DNA of 64,000 bases from Burkholderiaceae bacterium (GTDB lineage Bacteria > Pseudomonadota > Gammaproteobacteria > Burkholderiales > Burkholderiaceae_C): assembly GCA_024235995.1 (NCBI GenBank), contig JACKLI010000001.1, positions 124,001-188,000 of the forward strand, in the 5' to 3' direction. The translations under genes were made by a program, and so were the position numbers. The notes below the pieces were generated by a model that was given only the letters and a program-made list of their open reading frames with translations, was not told the DNA's origin and did no database searches. Shown here in pieces: positions 51,780-59,516 of the stretch. The stretch's first letter is position 1. Each line of letters starts with the position of its first letter.

Positions 51780-52711
51780 GCGCTCTGGGGGCCGGCTGCG
51801 TGCCCTGCGGGTTCGGTGTCCAGCGGCAGCAGCTGGATGCTGACGTGCAGCGGCGGCACGGCGGCCAGCAGGGCGCGCTCGAGCTCGCCGCGCAGGCCGG
51901 CGGCACGGCGCAGGCTCCAGTCGGCCGGCAGGTGCAGGTGCACGCTCAGGAACAGGCGCTGGCCGGCGCGCCGGCTCATCGCATGGTCCACGCGCAGGCC
52001 GGGCGTGCCGGCCTGCGCCTGCACGAAGCCGTCCACCACCGCATCGACCTGGGCCTGCACCTCGGGCTCGACCGCCGCATCCATCAGGCCCTGGGCCGAG
52101 CGCCAGATCAGCTGCCCGCCCTCGCCCAGGATGTTCAGCGCCATCACGATCGCCACCGCCGGGTCCACCCAGTGCCAGCCGGTGAACATGACCAGGGCCA
52201 GGCCCAGGACCACGCCGGCCGAGGTCCACACGTCGGTGATCAGGTGGCGCGCATCGCCCTCCAGCGCCATCGAGCGGTGCCGGCGCGAGGCGCGCAGCAT
52301 GATCCAGCCCAGCGCGCCGTTGAGTCCGGCGCTCAGCACCGACAGCGCCACGCCCAGCCCCAGCTGCTCCAGCGGCTGCGGATGCCAGAAGCGCGGCACG
52401 GCGGCCCAGACGATGGCCAGCGCCGCCACGATGATCAGGATGCCCTCGAAGCCGGCCGAAAAGTACTCGGCCTTGTCGTGCCCGAAGGGATGGTCCTCGT
52501 CGGCCGGCCGCGCCGCCACCGTCACCATCCACAGGCCGAAGGTGGCGCCGGCCACGTTGACCAGCGACTCCAGCGCGTCCGACAGCAGGCCGACCGAGCC
52601 GGTCAGCCACCAGGCCAGGGTCTTGAAGCCCAGCGTCAGCACGGCGACGGCGATCGAGGCCGCCATCAGCCGATGCGGCGTCAGCCAGGCGCTGCCGGGG
52701 TTGCTCGCCAT
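51767..52711 (-). CDS. Cation diffusion facilitator family transporter
   Basis: 314 residues. Six membrane segments lie in the first ~200 residues. The metal-site motif LLSDALESLVN is in segment 2 and HLITDVWTS in segment 5. HPFGHDKAEY is in the loop after segment 2. A C-terminal cytoplasmic domain follows. It exports divalent metal such as zinc, iron or manganese in exchange for protons. It is 22 bases downstream of tyrS, in the same direction. Confidence 0.95.
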   Translation of the reverse strand: MASNPGSAWLTPHRLMAASIAVAVLTLGFKTLAWWLTGSVGLLSDALESLVNVAGATFGLWMVTVAARPADEDHPFGHDKAEYFSAGFEGILIIVAALAIVWAAVPRFWHPQPLEQLGLGVALSVLSAGLNGALGWIMLRASRRHRSMALEGDARHLITDVWTSAGVVLGLALVMFTGWHWVDPAVAIVMALNILGEGGQLIWRSAQGLMDAAVEPEVQAQVDAVVDGFVQAQAGTPGLRVDHAMSRRAGQRLFLSVHLHLPADWSLRRAAGLRGELERALLAAVPPLHVSIQLLPLDTEPAGHAAGPQSACTP

Positions 52712-52733
52712 CCAGGGACCGGGCCCGGGTCTC

Positions 52734-53969
52734 TCAGGCCAGGGTCACGCGCGCGAACCTGCGCTTGCCCACCTGCACCACGTAGGTGCCGGCGGCCAGC
52801 TTCAGGCCCTTGTCGCTCACCACGCTGGAGTCGACCCGCACGCCGTGGCCGTCGATCAGGCGGTTGGCCTCGCTGGTGGACGGCGCCAGCCCCGCCTGCT
52901 TGAGCACCAGGCCGATGCCCAGCGGCGCGCCGGCCAGCTGCACCTGCGGGATCTCGTCGGGCACGCCGCCCTTGCTGCGGTTGGCGAAATCCTGCTCGGC
53001 GGCCTCGGCGGCGCGCGCATCGTGAAAGCGCGTGGTGATCTCGCGCGCCAGCAGCACCTTGGCGTCCTTGGGGTTGCGCCCGCCCGCCACCTCGGCCTTC
53101 AGCCGCGCGATCGCCTCCAGGCTCTGGAACGACAGCAGCGTGTACCAGTCCCACATCAGCGCGTCGGAGATCGACAGCACCTTGGCGAACATGCTGTTGG
53201 CGTCCTCGGTGATGCCGATGTAGTTGTTCTTGCTCTTGGACATCTTCTCGACGCCGTCCAGGCCGACCAGCAGCGGCATGGTCAGGATGCACTGCGGCTC
53301 CTGGCCGTACTCCTGCTGCAGGTGGCGGCCGACCAGCAGGTTGAACTTCTGGTCGGTGCCGCCCAGCTCCAGGTCGCTCTGGAGCGCCACCGAGTCGTAG
53401 CCCTGCATCAGCGGGTAGAGGAACTCGTGCACGCTGATCGACTGGCCGCTGGTGTAGCGCTTGTGGAAATCGTCGCGCTCCATCATGCGCGCCACGGTGT
53501 AGCGGGCCGCCAACTGGATCATGCCACGCGCGCCCAGCGGGTCGCTCCACTCGCTGTTGTAGCGAATCTCGGTCTTCGCCTCGTCCAGCACCAGCTTGGC
53601 CTGGGCGAAATAGGTCTCGGCGTTGGCGCGGATCTGCTCGGCCGTGAGCGGCGGGCGCGTGGCGTTGCGCCCGGAGGGGTCGCCGATCAGGCTGGTGAAG
53701 TCGCCGATCAGGAAGATCACCTGGTGGCCCAGGTCCTGCAGCTGGCGCATCTTGTTGAGCACCACGGTGTGGCCGACGTGGATGTCGGGCGCGGTCGGAT
53801 CGAGCCCCAGCTTGATGCGCAGCGGCTGGCCGGTGCGCTCGGCGCGCTGCAGCTTGGCCTGCCAGTCGGCCTGGGGCAGCAGCTCGTCGGCCCCGCGCAG
53901 GCTGACGGCCATGGCATGGCGCACCGCGTCCGAAATCGGTGCATTGGTTACTTTTGTATCAGAATTCAT
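52734..53969 (-). CDS. tyrS: Tyrosyl-tRNA synthetase
   Basis: 411 residues, the TyrRS length of the TyrZ-type group. The class I signatures are HVGHT (HIGH) near residue 58 and KMSKSKNN near 245. A C-terminal S4 RNA-binding domain follows (ANRLIDGHGVRVDSSVVSD). It charges tRNA-Tyr. The ATG overlaps no other gene. Upstream the DNA to 54100 holds the promoter region shared with the divergent M23 peptidase gene. Confidence 0.96.
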   Translation of the reverse strand: MNSDTKVTNAPISDAVRHAMAVSLRGADELLPQADWQAKLQRAERTGQPLRIKLGLDPTAPDIHVGHTVVLNKMRQLQDLGHQVIFLIGDFTSLIGDPSGRNATRPPLTAEQIRANAETYFAQAKLVLDEAKTEIRYNSEWSDPLGARGMIQLAARYTVARMMERDDFHKRYTSGQSISVHEFLYPLMQGYDSVALQSDLELGGTDQKFNLLVGRHLQQEYGQEPQCILTMPLLVGLDGVEKMSKSKNNYIGITEDANSMFAKVLSISDALMWDWYTLLSFQSLEAIARLKAEVAGGRNPKDAKVLLAREITTRFHDARAAEAAEQDFANRSKGGVPDEIPQVQLAGAPLGIGLVLKQAGLAPSTSEANRLIDGHGVRVDSSVVSDKGLKLAAGTYVVQVGKRRFARVTLA

Positions 53970-54111
53970 CGGAAATGGGTTGTAGGCTCGGGGCGAGGTC
54001 GATATACTCGCTCGCCAAGCCTGATTTTAGGGGCCGGCTCAAGTCCTGAGCGTCACGGCCAGAAGGCCTGCCGGATTCTGGCACCCCCCACTCCCGTACC
54101 ATGTGCTGCGC

Positions 54112-55473
54112 GTGAAGCAAGAATTGATCTCCTCTGGTCTGGCGATGGCCGACTTCATCCATCGCCATCCCAGGCGCATCGTGGCGGCCCTGGCCGCGCT
54201 CTTGCTGTCCACCGGCGGCGGCGCCTTCGCCGTCGCCTCGCTGGGCGCCAACGCCGCCCCCACCGACCCGCTGCGCCTGGTGACCGAGGCCGTCAGCCCC
54301 GACGCCGTGGCCGCCCAGCTCGAGCAGCTCGACGGTTTCAGCTTCACCCTGTACCGCAGCGAGACCACGCGCGCGGCCGACACGCCCGAGGCCTTGCTCA
54401 AGCGCCTGGGCATCGCCGACCCGGCCGCCGCCTCCTTCCTGCGCCGCAACGAAACCGCCTGGAAGGCCGTGTTCGGCCGCGGCACCACCGGCCGCACCGT
54501 CACCGCCGAGGCCGACGACCGCCAGGGCCTGCAGCAGCTGCGCACGCACTGGGTGGAGGGCGACGACGACCGCCAGTTCAAGCGTCTGGTGGTGCAAAAG
54601 CAGGGCAGCGACTTCAGCGCCCGCATCGAGACCGCGCCGCTGGTGGCCACGCAGCGCCTGGCCAGCGGCACCATCCGCAGCACCCTGTTTGCCGCCACCG
54701 ACGAAGCGGGCGTGCCCGACGGCGTGGCGCGGCAGCTGGTCGACGTGTTCGAAAGCAGCGTCGACTTTCGCCGCGGCCTGCGCCGGGGCGACCGCTTTTC
54801 CGTCGTCTACGAAGCGCTCGAGGCCGACGGCGAGCCCGTCAAGACCGGCCGCATCCTGAGCGCCGAGTTCGTCAACCGGGGCAAGTCGCAGGACGCGGTG
54901 TGGTTCCAGGCCTCCGGCAGCGACGCCGGCGCCTACTACGACTTCGACGGCCAGAGCCTGCGCAAGGCCTACCTGATCGAACCGCTGGCCTTCACCCGCG
55001 TGACCAGCAACTTCGGCATGCGCCGCCACCCGGTGTTCGGCGGCCTGCGCGGCCACACCGGCGTCGACTTCGGCGCGCCCACCGGCACCCCGGTGCGCAC
55101 CGTCGGCGACGGCACGGTCGAGTTCGCCGGCGTGCAGCGCGGCTACGGCAACGTCATCTACATCAAGCACACGGACAACACCGACACCACCGTCTACGGC
55201 CACCTCTCGCGCATCGGCGTGCGCGAGGGCGAGAAGGTGACGCAGGGCCAGAAGATCGGCGAAGTGGGCTCCACCGGCGTGGCCACCGGCCCGCACCTGC
55301 ACTTCGAGTTCCGCGTCAACGGCGAGCCGGTCGACCCGCAGGAGGTCATGGCCCAGCAGCACCAGACCCCGCCGGTGTCCCCCGCGGCCCGCGCGGCCTT
55401 CGCCAAGCTGTCGGCCAGCATGCAGCAGCAGCTGGCGGCGGCGGGTCAGATCCAGGGCAGCCCGTTCCAGTAA
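54112..55473 (+). CDS. M23 family murein endopeptidase
   Basis: 453 residues from the GTG at 54112; a GTG three codons upstream is also possible. An N-terminal hydrophobic segment (RIVAALAALLLSTGGGAFAVA) anchors or exports it. A central OapA/Csd3-like region is followed by the M23 domain with the zinc motif GHTGVDF (HxxxD) near residue 318 and HLHFEF near 400. It resembles E. coli MepM. It cleaves peptidoglycan cross-links in the periplasm. A strong terminator follows. Confidence 0.93.
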   Translation: MKQELISSGLAMADFIHRHPRRIVAALAALLLSTGGGAFAVASLGANAAPTDPLRLVTEAVSPDAVAAQLEQLDGFSFTLYRSETTRAADTPEALLKRLGIADPAAASFLRRNETAWKAVFGRGTTGRTVTAEADDRQGLQQLRTHWVEGDDDRQFKRLVVQKQGSDFSARIETAPLVATQRLASGTIRSTLFAATDEAGVPDGVARQLVDVFESSVDFRRGLRRGDRFSVVYEALEADGEPVKTGRILSAEFVNRGKSQDAVWFQASGSDAGAYYDFDGQSLRKAYLIEPLAFTRVTSNFGMRRHPVFGGLRGHTGVDFGAPTGTPVRTVGDGTVEFAGVQRGYGNVIYIKHTDNTDTTVYGHLSRIGVREGEKVTQGQKIGEVGSTGVATGPHLHFEFRVNGEPVDPQEVMAQQHQTPPVSPAARAAFAKLSASMQQQLAAAGQIQGSPFQ

Positions 55474-55487
55474 GCCCCGGTTCTTCA

Positions 55488-55527
55488 CCCAACAAAAATG
55501 CGCCGCTGAGGGCGCATTTTTGTTGGG
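55488..55527. terminator. Bidirectional Rho-independent terminator
   Basis: A long perfect palindrome (CCCAACAAAAATGCGCC, 5- to 6-base loop, matching arm) lies between the converging M23 and erpA genes. It carries T-runs on both strands, so it can stop transcription in both directions. Confidence 0.88.
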
Positions 55528-55537
55528 CCGCAGGGGT

Positions 55538-55924
55538 TCACTCGGTGGTGAACGACGAGCCGCAGCCGCAGGTGGTCGAGGCGTTGGGGTTGCGGATCAC
55601 GAACTGCGCGCCGTTCAGATCGTCCTTGTAGTCGATCTCGGCACCCACCAGGTACTGGTAGCTCATGGCGTCGATCAGCAGGGACACGCCGTTCTTGCTC
55701 ATCACCGTGTCGTCGTCGTTGACCTGCTCGTCGAACGTGAAGCCGTACTGGAAGCCCGAGCAGCCGCCGCCCTGCACGAACACGCGCAGCTTCAGCTCGG
55801 GGTTGCCTTCCTCGGCCACCAGTTCGGCGACCTTGGTGGCCGCGGCGTCGGTGAACACCAGCGGATCGGGCATGGTGGCAAGGGCGGATTCCTGGATGGC
55901 GGCATTCATGGCGGGCTCGGGCAT
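55538..55924 (-). CDS. erpA: Iron-sulfur cluster insertion protein ErpA
   Basis: 128 residues from the ATG at 55924; ATG at 55909 (MNAAIQ) is an equally good start. It is an A-type carrier with the three conserved cysteines: one in GGGCSGFQYGF and two in TTCGCGSSF. It transfers iron-sulfur clusters to target proteins. It lies 24 bases downstream of the bactofilin gene, in the same direction. Confidence 0.95.
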   Translation of the reverse strand: MPEPAMNAAIQESALATMPDPLVFTDAAATKVAELVAEEGNPELKLRVFVQGGGCSGFQYGFTFDEQVNDDDTVMSKNGVSLLIDAMSYQYLVGAEIDYKDDLNGAQFVIRNPNASTTCGCGSSFTTE

Positions 55925-55948
55925 GGATAGAGGGGACAAGTGTAAGAC

Positions 55949-56410
55949 TTACTCGGTTTTGTCGGGGCGCAGCTCGAAAGTCGGCTCGACGGGCGCGGCC
56001 TGGGGTGCCACGGGCTCCGGCGGCACGGGCGTCTCGCGCGCCGCCACGGGCGTGACCTGGGGCTGCAGCTGGCCGGCCACCACGGCGCCGGGCTGCATCT
56101 CCAGCGTCTTGTAGCGCACGTCGCCTTCGATGCGGCCGCTGGCCAGCAGTTCCAGCCGCTCGCGTGCCAGCACCGGCCCGACGACCCGGCCGGCAACGAC
56201 GATGTGGTCGGCGCTGATGGCGCCTTCCACCCGGCCGCCCTCGTGGATCAGCAGCATGCTGGAGGCGCCCTCCTCACCCATGACGTCGCCCAGCACCGTG
56301 CCTTCGATCTGCAGTCCGTCCTGGAAGGTGCAGCGCCCCGTGACCTGCATGCCGGCGCCGATGGCGCTGCGGACGGGGGTTGGCGCTTGCTTTTTGGTGA
56401 TGCCCAGCAT
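55949..56410 (-). CDS. Bactofilin (polymer-forming cytoskeletal protein)
   Basis: 153 residues. The central bactofilin domain shows the beta-helix repeat pattern (GRCTFQDGLQIEGTVLGDVMG, GGRVEGAISADHIVVAGRVVGPVLA, LASGRIEGDVRY). The flanks are short, with a proline-rich C-terminal tail. Bactofilins form cytoplasmic filaments linked to cell shape and cell wall work. The neighbouring M23 peptidase is notable because bactofilins are often linked to M23 peptidases; here they are not in one transcription unit. Confidence 0.93.
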   Translation of the reverse strand: MLGITKKQAPTPVRSAIGAGMQVTGRCTFQDGLQIEGTVLGDVMGEEGASSMLLIHEGGRVEGAISADHIVVAGRVVGPVLARERLELLASGRIEGDVRYKTLEMQPGAVVAGQLQPQVTPVAARETPVPPEPVAPQAAPVEPTFELRPDKTE

Positions 56411-56460
56411 TGGCTTGCTCCTGTGCCTTGATGTCCGCGCCCTTTTACCACGAGCACCCG

Positions 56461-56500
56461 AAAAAAAACCACCGCGCCCACCCCAGGGGCGGCGCGGTGG
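56461..56500 (-). terminator. Rho-independent terminator after rpsI
   Basis: On the minus strand, CCACCGCGCC pairs with GGCGCGGTGG-type sequence around a GC-rich loop and is followed by eight T. It lies just after the rpsI stop and ends the rplM-rpsI operon. Confidence 0.88.
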
Positions 56501-56522
56501 CTGGCTGGCCGCAGGCCTTCGA

Positions 56523-56915
56523 TCAGCGCTTGCTGAACTGCTTGCGGCGGCGGGCGGAGTGCAGGCCGACCTTCTTGCGCTCGACCTCGCGCGCGTCGCG
56601 CGTCACGTAGCCGGCAGCCGACAGCTGGGGCTTGAGGTTGGCGTCGTAGTCGATCAGCGCGCGGGTGATGCCGTGGCGCACCGCGCCGGCCTGGCCCGAT
56701 TCGCCGCCGCCGGCCACGTTGACCTGGATGTCGAAGGTCTCGACGTGGTCGGTCAGCACCAGCGGCTGCTTGCAGATCATGATCGAGGTCTGGCGGCCGA
56801 AGAACTGCTCGATGGACTTGCCATTGACCGTGATCTTGCCGCTGCCCTTTTTCAGAAACACGCGGGCGACGCTGGACTTGCGACGGCCGGTGCCATTGTT
56901 CCATTCACCAATCAT
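56523..56915 (-). CDS. rpsI: 30S ribosomal protein S9
   Basis: 130 residues, the usual bS9 (uS9) length. It has the signature GGGESGQAGAVRHGITRALI near residue 70 and the basic C terminus ending RRRKQFSKR, which reaches the P-site tRNA in the ribosome. It follows rplM by nine bases in the conserved rplM-rpsI order. Confidence 0.98.
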   Translation of the reverse strand: MIGEWNNGTGRRKSSVARVFLKKGSGKITVNGKSIEQFFGRQTSIMICKQPLVLTDHVETFDIQVNVAGGGESGQAGAVRHGITRALIDYDANLKPQLSAAGYVTRDAREVERKKVGLHSARRRKQFSKR

Positions 56916-56924
56916 TGCGGCTCC

Positions 56925-57353
56925 TTAGACTTCCAGCACCTTGGGCTGCTGGGCGCTGTGCGGATGCTCGGCGCCGCCGTACACCTTCAGCTTCTTGATC
57001 ATGGCGTAGCCCAGCGGGCCCTTGGGCAGCATGCCCTTGACGGCCTTCTCGAGCGCGCGGCCGGGGTGCTTGGCCTGCATGTCGCGGAAGTTGGTCTCGC
57101 GGATGCCGCCGGGGTAGCCGGTGTGGCGATAGTATTTCTTGTCGAGTTCCTTGGCGCCCGTGACACGGAGCTGGGAGGCGTTGACGACGACGATGAAGTC
57201 GCCGGTATCGACGTGAGGCGTGTAAATGGCCTTGTGCTTGCCGCGCAGACGGAGGGCAACTTCGCTGGCTACCCGTCCGAGGACCTTGTCGGTCGCGTCA
57301 ATCACAAACCACTCGTGCGTCACGTCAGCGGGTTTCGCGCTGAACGTTTTCAT
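56925..57353 (-). CDS. rplM: 50S ribosomal protein L13
   Basis: 142 residues, the usual uL13 length. It shows HEWFVIDATDKVLGRVASEVAL, the DFIVVVNA segment, KKYYRHTGYPGG and the L13 signature around VKGMLPKGPLG. It is the first gene of the rplM-rpsI operon, preceded by a 180-bp leader with a likely promoter. Confidence 0.98.
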   Translation of the reverse strand: MKTFSAKPADVTHEWFVIDATDKVLGRVASEVALRLRGKHKAIYTPHVDTGDFIVVVNASQLRVTGAKELDKKYYRHTGYPGGIRETNFRDMQAKHPGRALEKAVKGMLPKGPLGYAMIKKLKVYGGAEHPHSAQQPKVLEV

Positions 57354-57482
57354 GAGTTTTCCTGCTAAGGAATTGGGTTTGGCCAGCCCTTTTCCACGGT
57401 CGGTGCTCCTCTTGCGTCGGGAGCCTCTTAGGTGGGTGTACTGCTTTTGCCGCGGGGCTGATAAATCGCTGCAAAGCCGGCT

Positions 57483-57510
57483 ATTTTAGCGGATTTCGAC
57501 CATCGGGCAA
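57483..57510 (-). promoter_or_regulatory. Likely sigma-70 promoter of rplM-rpsI
   Basis: On the minus strand, TTGCCC (57505-57510) and TAAAAT (57483-57488) are separated by 16 bases, about 130 bases before rplM. The leader is long, as is common for ribosomal protein operons. The promoter overlaps the upstream region of the divergent rlmJ. Confidence 0.45.
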
Positions 57511-57532
57511 GCAAGGCAGCTACCATCGCCCC

Positions 57533-58498
57533 ATGTTCAGCTATCGCCATGCCTTCCACGCCGGCAACCACGCCGACGTGCTCAAGCACCTCACCCTGGT
57601 CGCCACGCTGCGGCACCTGATGCAGAAAAGCGGCGCGCTGACGCTGGTCGACACGCACGCCGGCGCGGGCATCTACCGACTGGACGAGCAGGCGGCGCAG
57701 ATCTCGGGCGAGGCGCTGGCCGGCATTGGGCGCCTGCAGGCCGCGCTGGCCCCGGGTTTGGATAAAAATCAGGCTCCAGCCCCGGTCAATCAAGCCCCAT
57801 CAGCTATCAATAACGAAGCAACCATCCTGCAGGACTACCTGCAGTTGATCGCCAGCTTCAACCGCGCCGCGCCGCCCGGGGGCGCCTGGCGGGTGTATCC
57901 CGGCTCGCCGCTGCTGATGCATGCGCTGATGACCGAGCCCGGGCGCGCCGCCGTGCACGACCGGCTGCGCCTGTTCGAGCTGCACCCCACCGACTGGCAG
58001 GCGCTGCAGGCGCACGTGGCCCAGCTGGGCGCCGGCCGCCAGGTGAGCATGGCGCGCGAGGACGGCTTTGCCGCGCTGAAGGCGCTGCTGCCGCCGCCGG
58101 TGGCGCCCGGCGGCTCGCGCCGCGCGCTGGTGCTGATCGACCCAAGCTACGAAATCAAGAGCGACTACGCCAAGGTGGCCGCCGCCGTGCAGGATGGCCT
58201 CAAGCGCTTCGTGACCGGCGTCTACCTGGTCTGGTACCCCATCATCGCGCGGCCCGAGGCGCATGGCCTGCCGCGCCGGCTGAAGACGCTGGCGCAGCAG
58301 GCCGGGCGCGGCTGGCTGCACGCCACGCTGAACATCGGCGTGCCGCCCGGCGGCGCGCCGGGCCTGGGCGCCAGCGGCATGTTCGTCATCAACCCGCCGC
58401 ACACGCTGGCGCCTGCGCTGCGCGACGCCCTGCCCGCGGTGGTGCAGGCGCTGGGCCGGGGGCGCGGGCAGGGCTACACGGTGGATGCCGGCGGCTGA
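57533..58498 (+). CDS. rlmJ: 23S rRNA (adenine(2030)-N6)-methyltransferase RlmJ
   Basis: 321 residues, longer than E. coli RlmJ (280). The family start MFSYRHAFHAGNHADVLKH is present, with the SAM-binding LVDTHAGAGIY near residue 40 and the catalytic DPSYE motif (DPPY type) near 203. The extra length is around residues 75-97 (GLDKNQAPAPVNQAPSAINN), encoded by copy g of the ~55-bp repeat. The 3' end overlaps the convergent paaX gene by 25 bases. Confidence 0.94.
   Translation: MFSYRHAFHAGNHADVLKHLTLVATLRHLMQKSGALTLVDTHAGAGIYRLDEQAAQISGEALAGIGRLQAALAPGLDKNQAPAPVNQAPSAINNEATILQDYLQLIASFNRAAPPGGAWRVYPGSPLLMHALMTEPGRAAVHDRLRLFELHPTDWQALQAHVAQLGAGRQVSMAREDGFAALKALLPPPVAPGGSRRALVLIDPSYEIKSDYAKVAAAVQDGLKRFVTGVYLVWYPIIARPEAHGLPRRLKTLAQQAGRGWLHATLNIGVPPGGAPGLGASGMFVINPPHTLAPALRDALPAVVQALGRGRGQGYTVDAGG
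57760..57815 (+). repeat. ~55-bp dispersed repeat, copy g (inside rlmJ)
   Basis: Contains ATAAAAATCAGGCTCCAGCC and CAAGCCCCATCAGCTATCAA. It is read in frame as an extra loop of RlmJ. Confidence 0.65.
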
Positions 58499-59454
58499 AC
58501 CGCGCCGCCGAAGCGCAGCCGGCTGGCCGCGTCCGGTGGCGGCAGCGCCTGCCCGTCGGCACGCTGCAGCAGCGCGTCCAGGTGGCGCTCGGAAGGCGCC
58601 AGCAGGCGCCGGTACAGATCGCGCGTGAGCTGGCGCGCCGCGCGGCCGGGCCAGCCGGCGGGCAGCAGCACGTCGGGCAGTTCCGGGTCGCGCAGCAGCA
58701 GGCGCCGCCAGTCGTGGATCAAGAGGGTGCGCAGCAGGAAGGCGTCTTCCGGCGTGATGGGTTCGTCCGCCTCGTCCGCCTGCAGCGCGCGCGCGATGGG
58801 GCCGTAGCCGGCGTCGAAGCGGGTGTAGGCCTGGGCCAGTTCGCCCAGGTTCCAGGCGCGGCGCACCAGCTCGGCATCGCTCTGGCCCAGGCCGTGCCGG
58901 GCGTCGCTGGCCAGCAGGGGCATCAGCTGCGCCGGCGCCTCGGCCAGGCCCTCGGTGGCCAGGGCCTGCAGCGCCTCGTCCAGGTCGGCGCCGGGGTGGA
59001 CGAAGCAGTCCGCGCCCAGCTGGCCGAAGCCCTGCCAGGCGAGGGCGCGGCGCAGCGGCTCGCGGGCCTTGGCGTCCAGCTCGCGCACCAGCAGCAGCAG
59101 GCGCCAGCGCCCGTCCCAGGCGCGCGGCTGGGTGGCGTAGATGGTGCGCGAGGCTTCCTCGAAACGGCGCTGGCCGGCCTCGGTCAGCAGGTAGTCGGCG
59201 CGCCGGCCGTGCGACTCGATGCGCAGCCAGGCCTGCTTGGCCAGGCGCGAGACGGCGGTGCGCACCAGCCGGTCGTCGATGCCCAGCGGCTGCAGCAGGT
59301 GGATCAGGCTGCCCACCCACAGCCGGCCGCCGCGCGGGGCCACCGCGTCGCCGAACAGCGAGATGATGAGCGCGCCGGCGCGCACGCGGCTTTGCTGGCG
59401 GTGCGCGTCGATGCGCGCGCGCGCCAGGTCGGCGGCCGACGCGGCGCGCCTCAC
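58474..59454 (-). CDS. paaX: Phenylacetate degradation operon repressor PaaX
   Basis: 326 residues, family length. It has the PaaX-type winged-helix N-terminal domain (RAGALIISLFGDAVAPRGGRLWVGSLIHLL...RLVRTAVSRLAKQAWL) and the PaaX C-terminal domain (ITPEDAFLLRTLLIHDWRRLLLRDPELPDVLLPAGWPG). PaaX represses phenylacetate genes and is released by phenylacetyl-CoA. The GTG start overlaps the mini-ORF of repeat copy B. It is downstream of, and co-directional with, the oxygenase-reductase pair, so it may be autoregulated through their promoter. Confidence 0.94.
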   Translation of the reverse strand: MRRAASAADLARARIDAHRQQSRVRAGALIISLFGDAVAPRGGRLWVGSLIHLLQPLGIDDRLVRTAVSRLAKQAWLRIESHGRRADYLLTEAGQRRFEEASRTIYATQPRAWDGRWRLLLLVRELDAKAREPLRRALAWQGFGQLGADCFVHPGADLDEALQALATEGLAEAPAQLMPLLASDARHGLGQSDAELVRRAWNLGELAQAYTRFDAGYGPIARALQADEADEPITPEDAFLLRTLLIHDWRRLLLRDPELPDVLLPAGWPGRAARQLTRDLYRRLLAPSERHLDALLQRADGQALPPPDAASRLRFGGAVQPPASTV

Positions 59455-59516
59455 TGGACTGCCCTCCGCGCTGCGCGCTGCGGGATTCGCGCTCGGGAGC
59501 GGCCCGGCGCGCTCAT
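59451..59516 (-). repeat. 66-bp intercistronic repeat with 21-codon mini-ORF, copy B
   Basis: On the minus strand this runs from an ATGA overlapping the reductase stop to a GTGA overlapping the paaX start. It encodes MSAPGRSRARIPQRAARRAV plus Q, two residues different from copy A. The placement relative to both neighbours is the same as for copy A. Confidence 0.8.

Noticed and set aside
51429..55631. 1400-codon open frame on the + strand over dtd, the CDF gene, tyrS and the M23 gene
   Set aside because: It is antisense or out of frame to four genes with clear motifs; long empty frames are expected in DNA this GC-rich.
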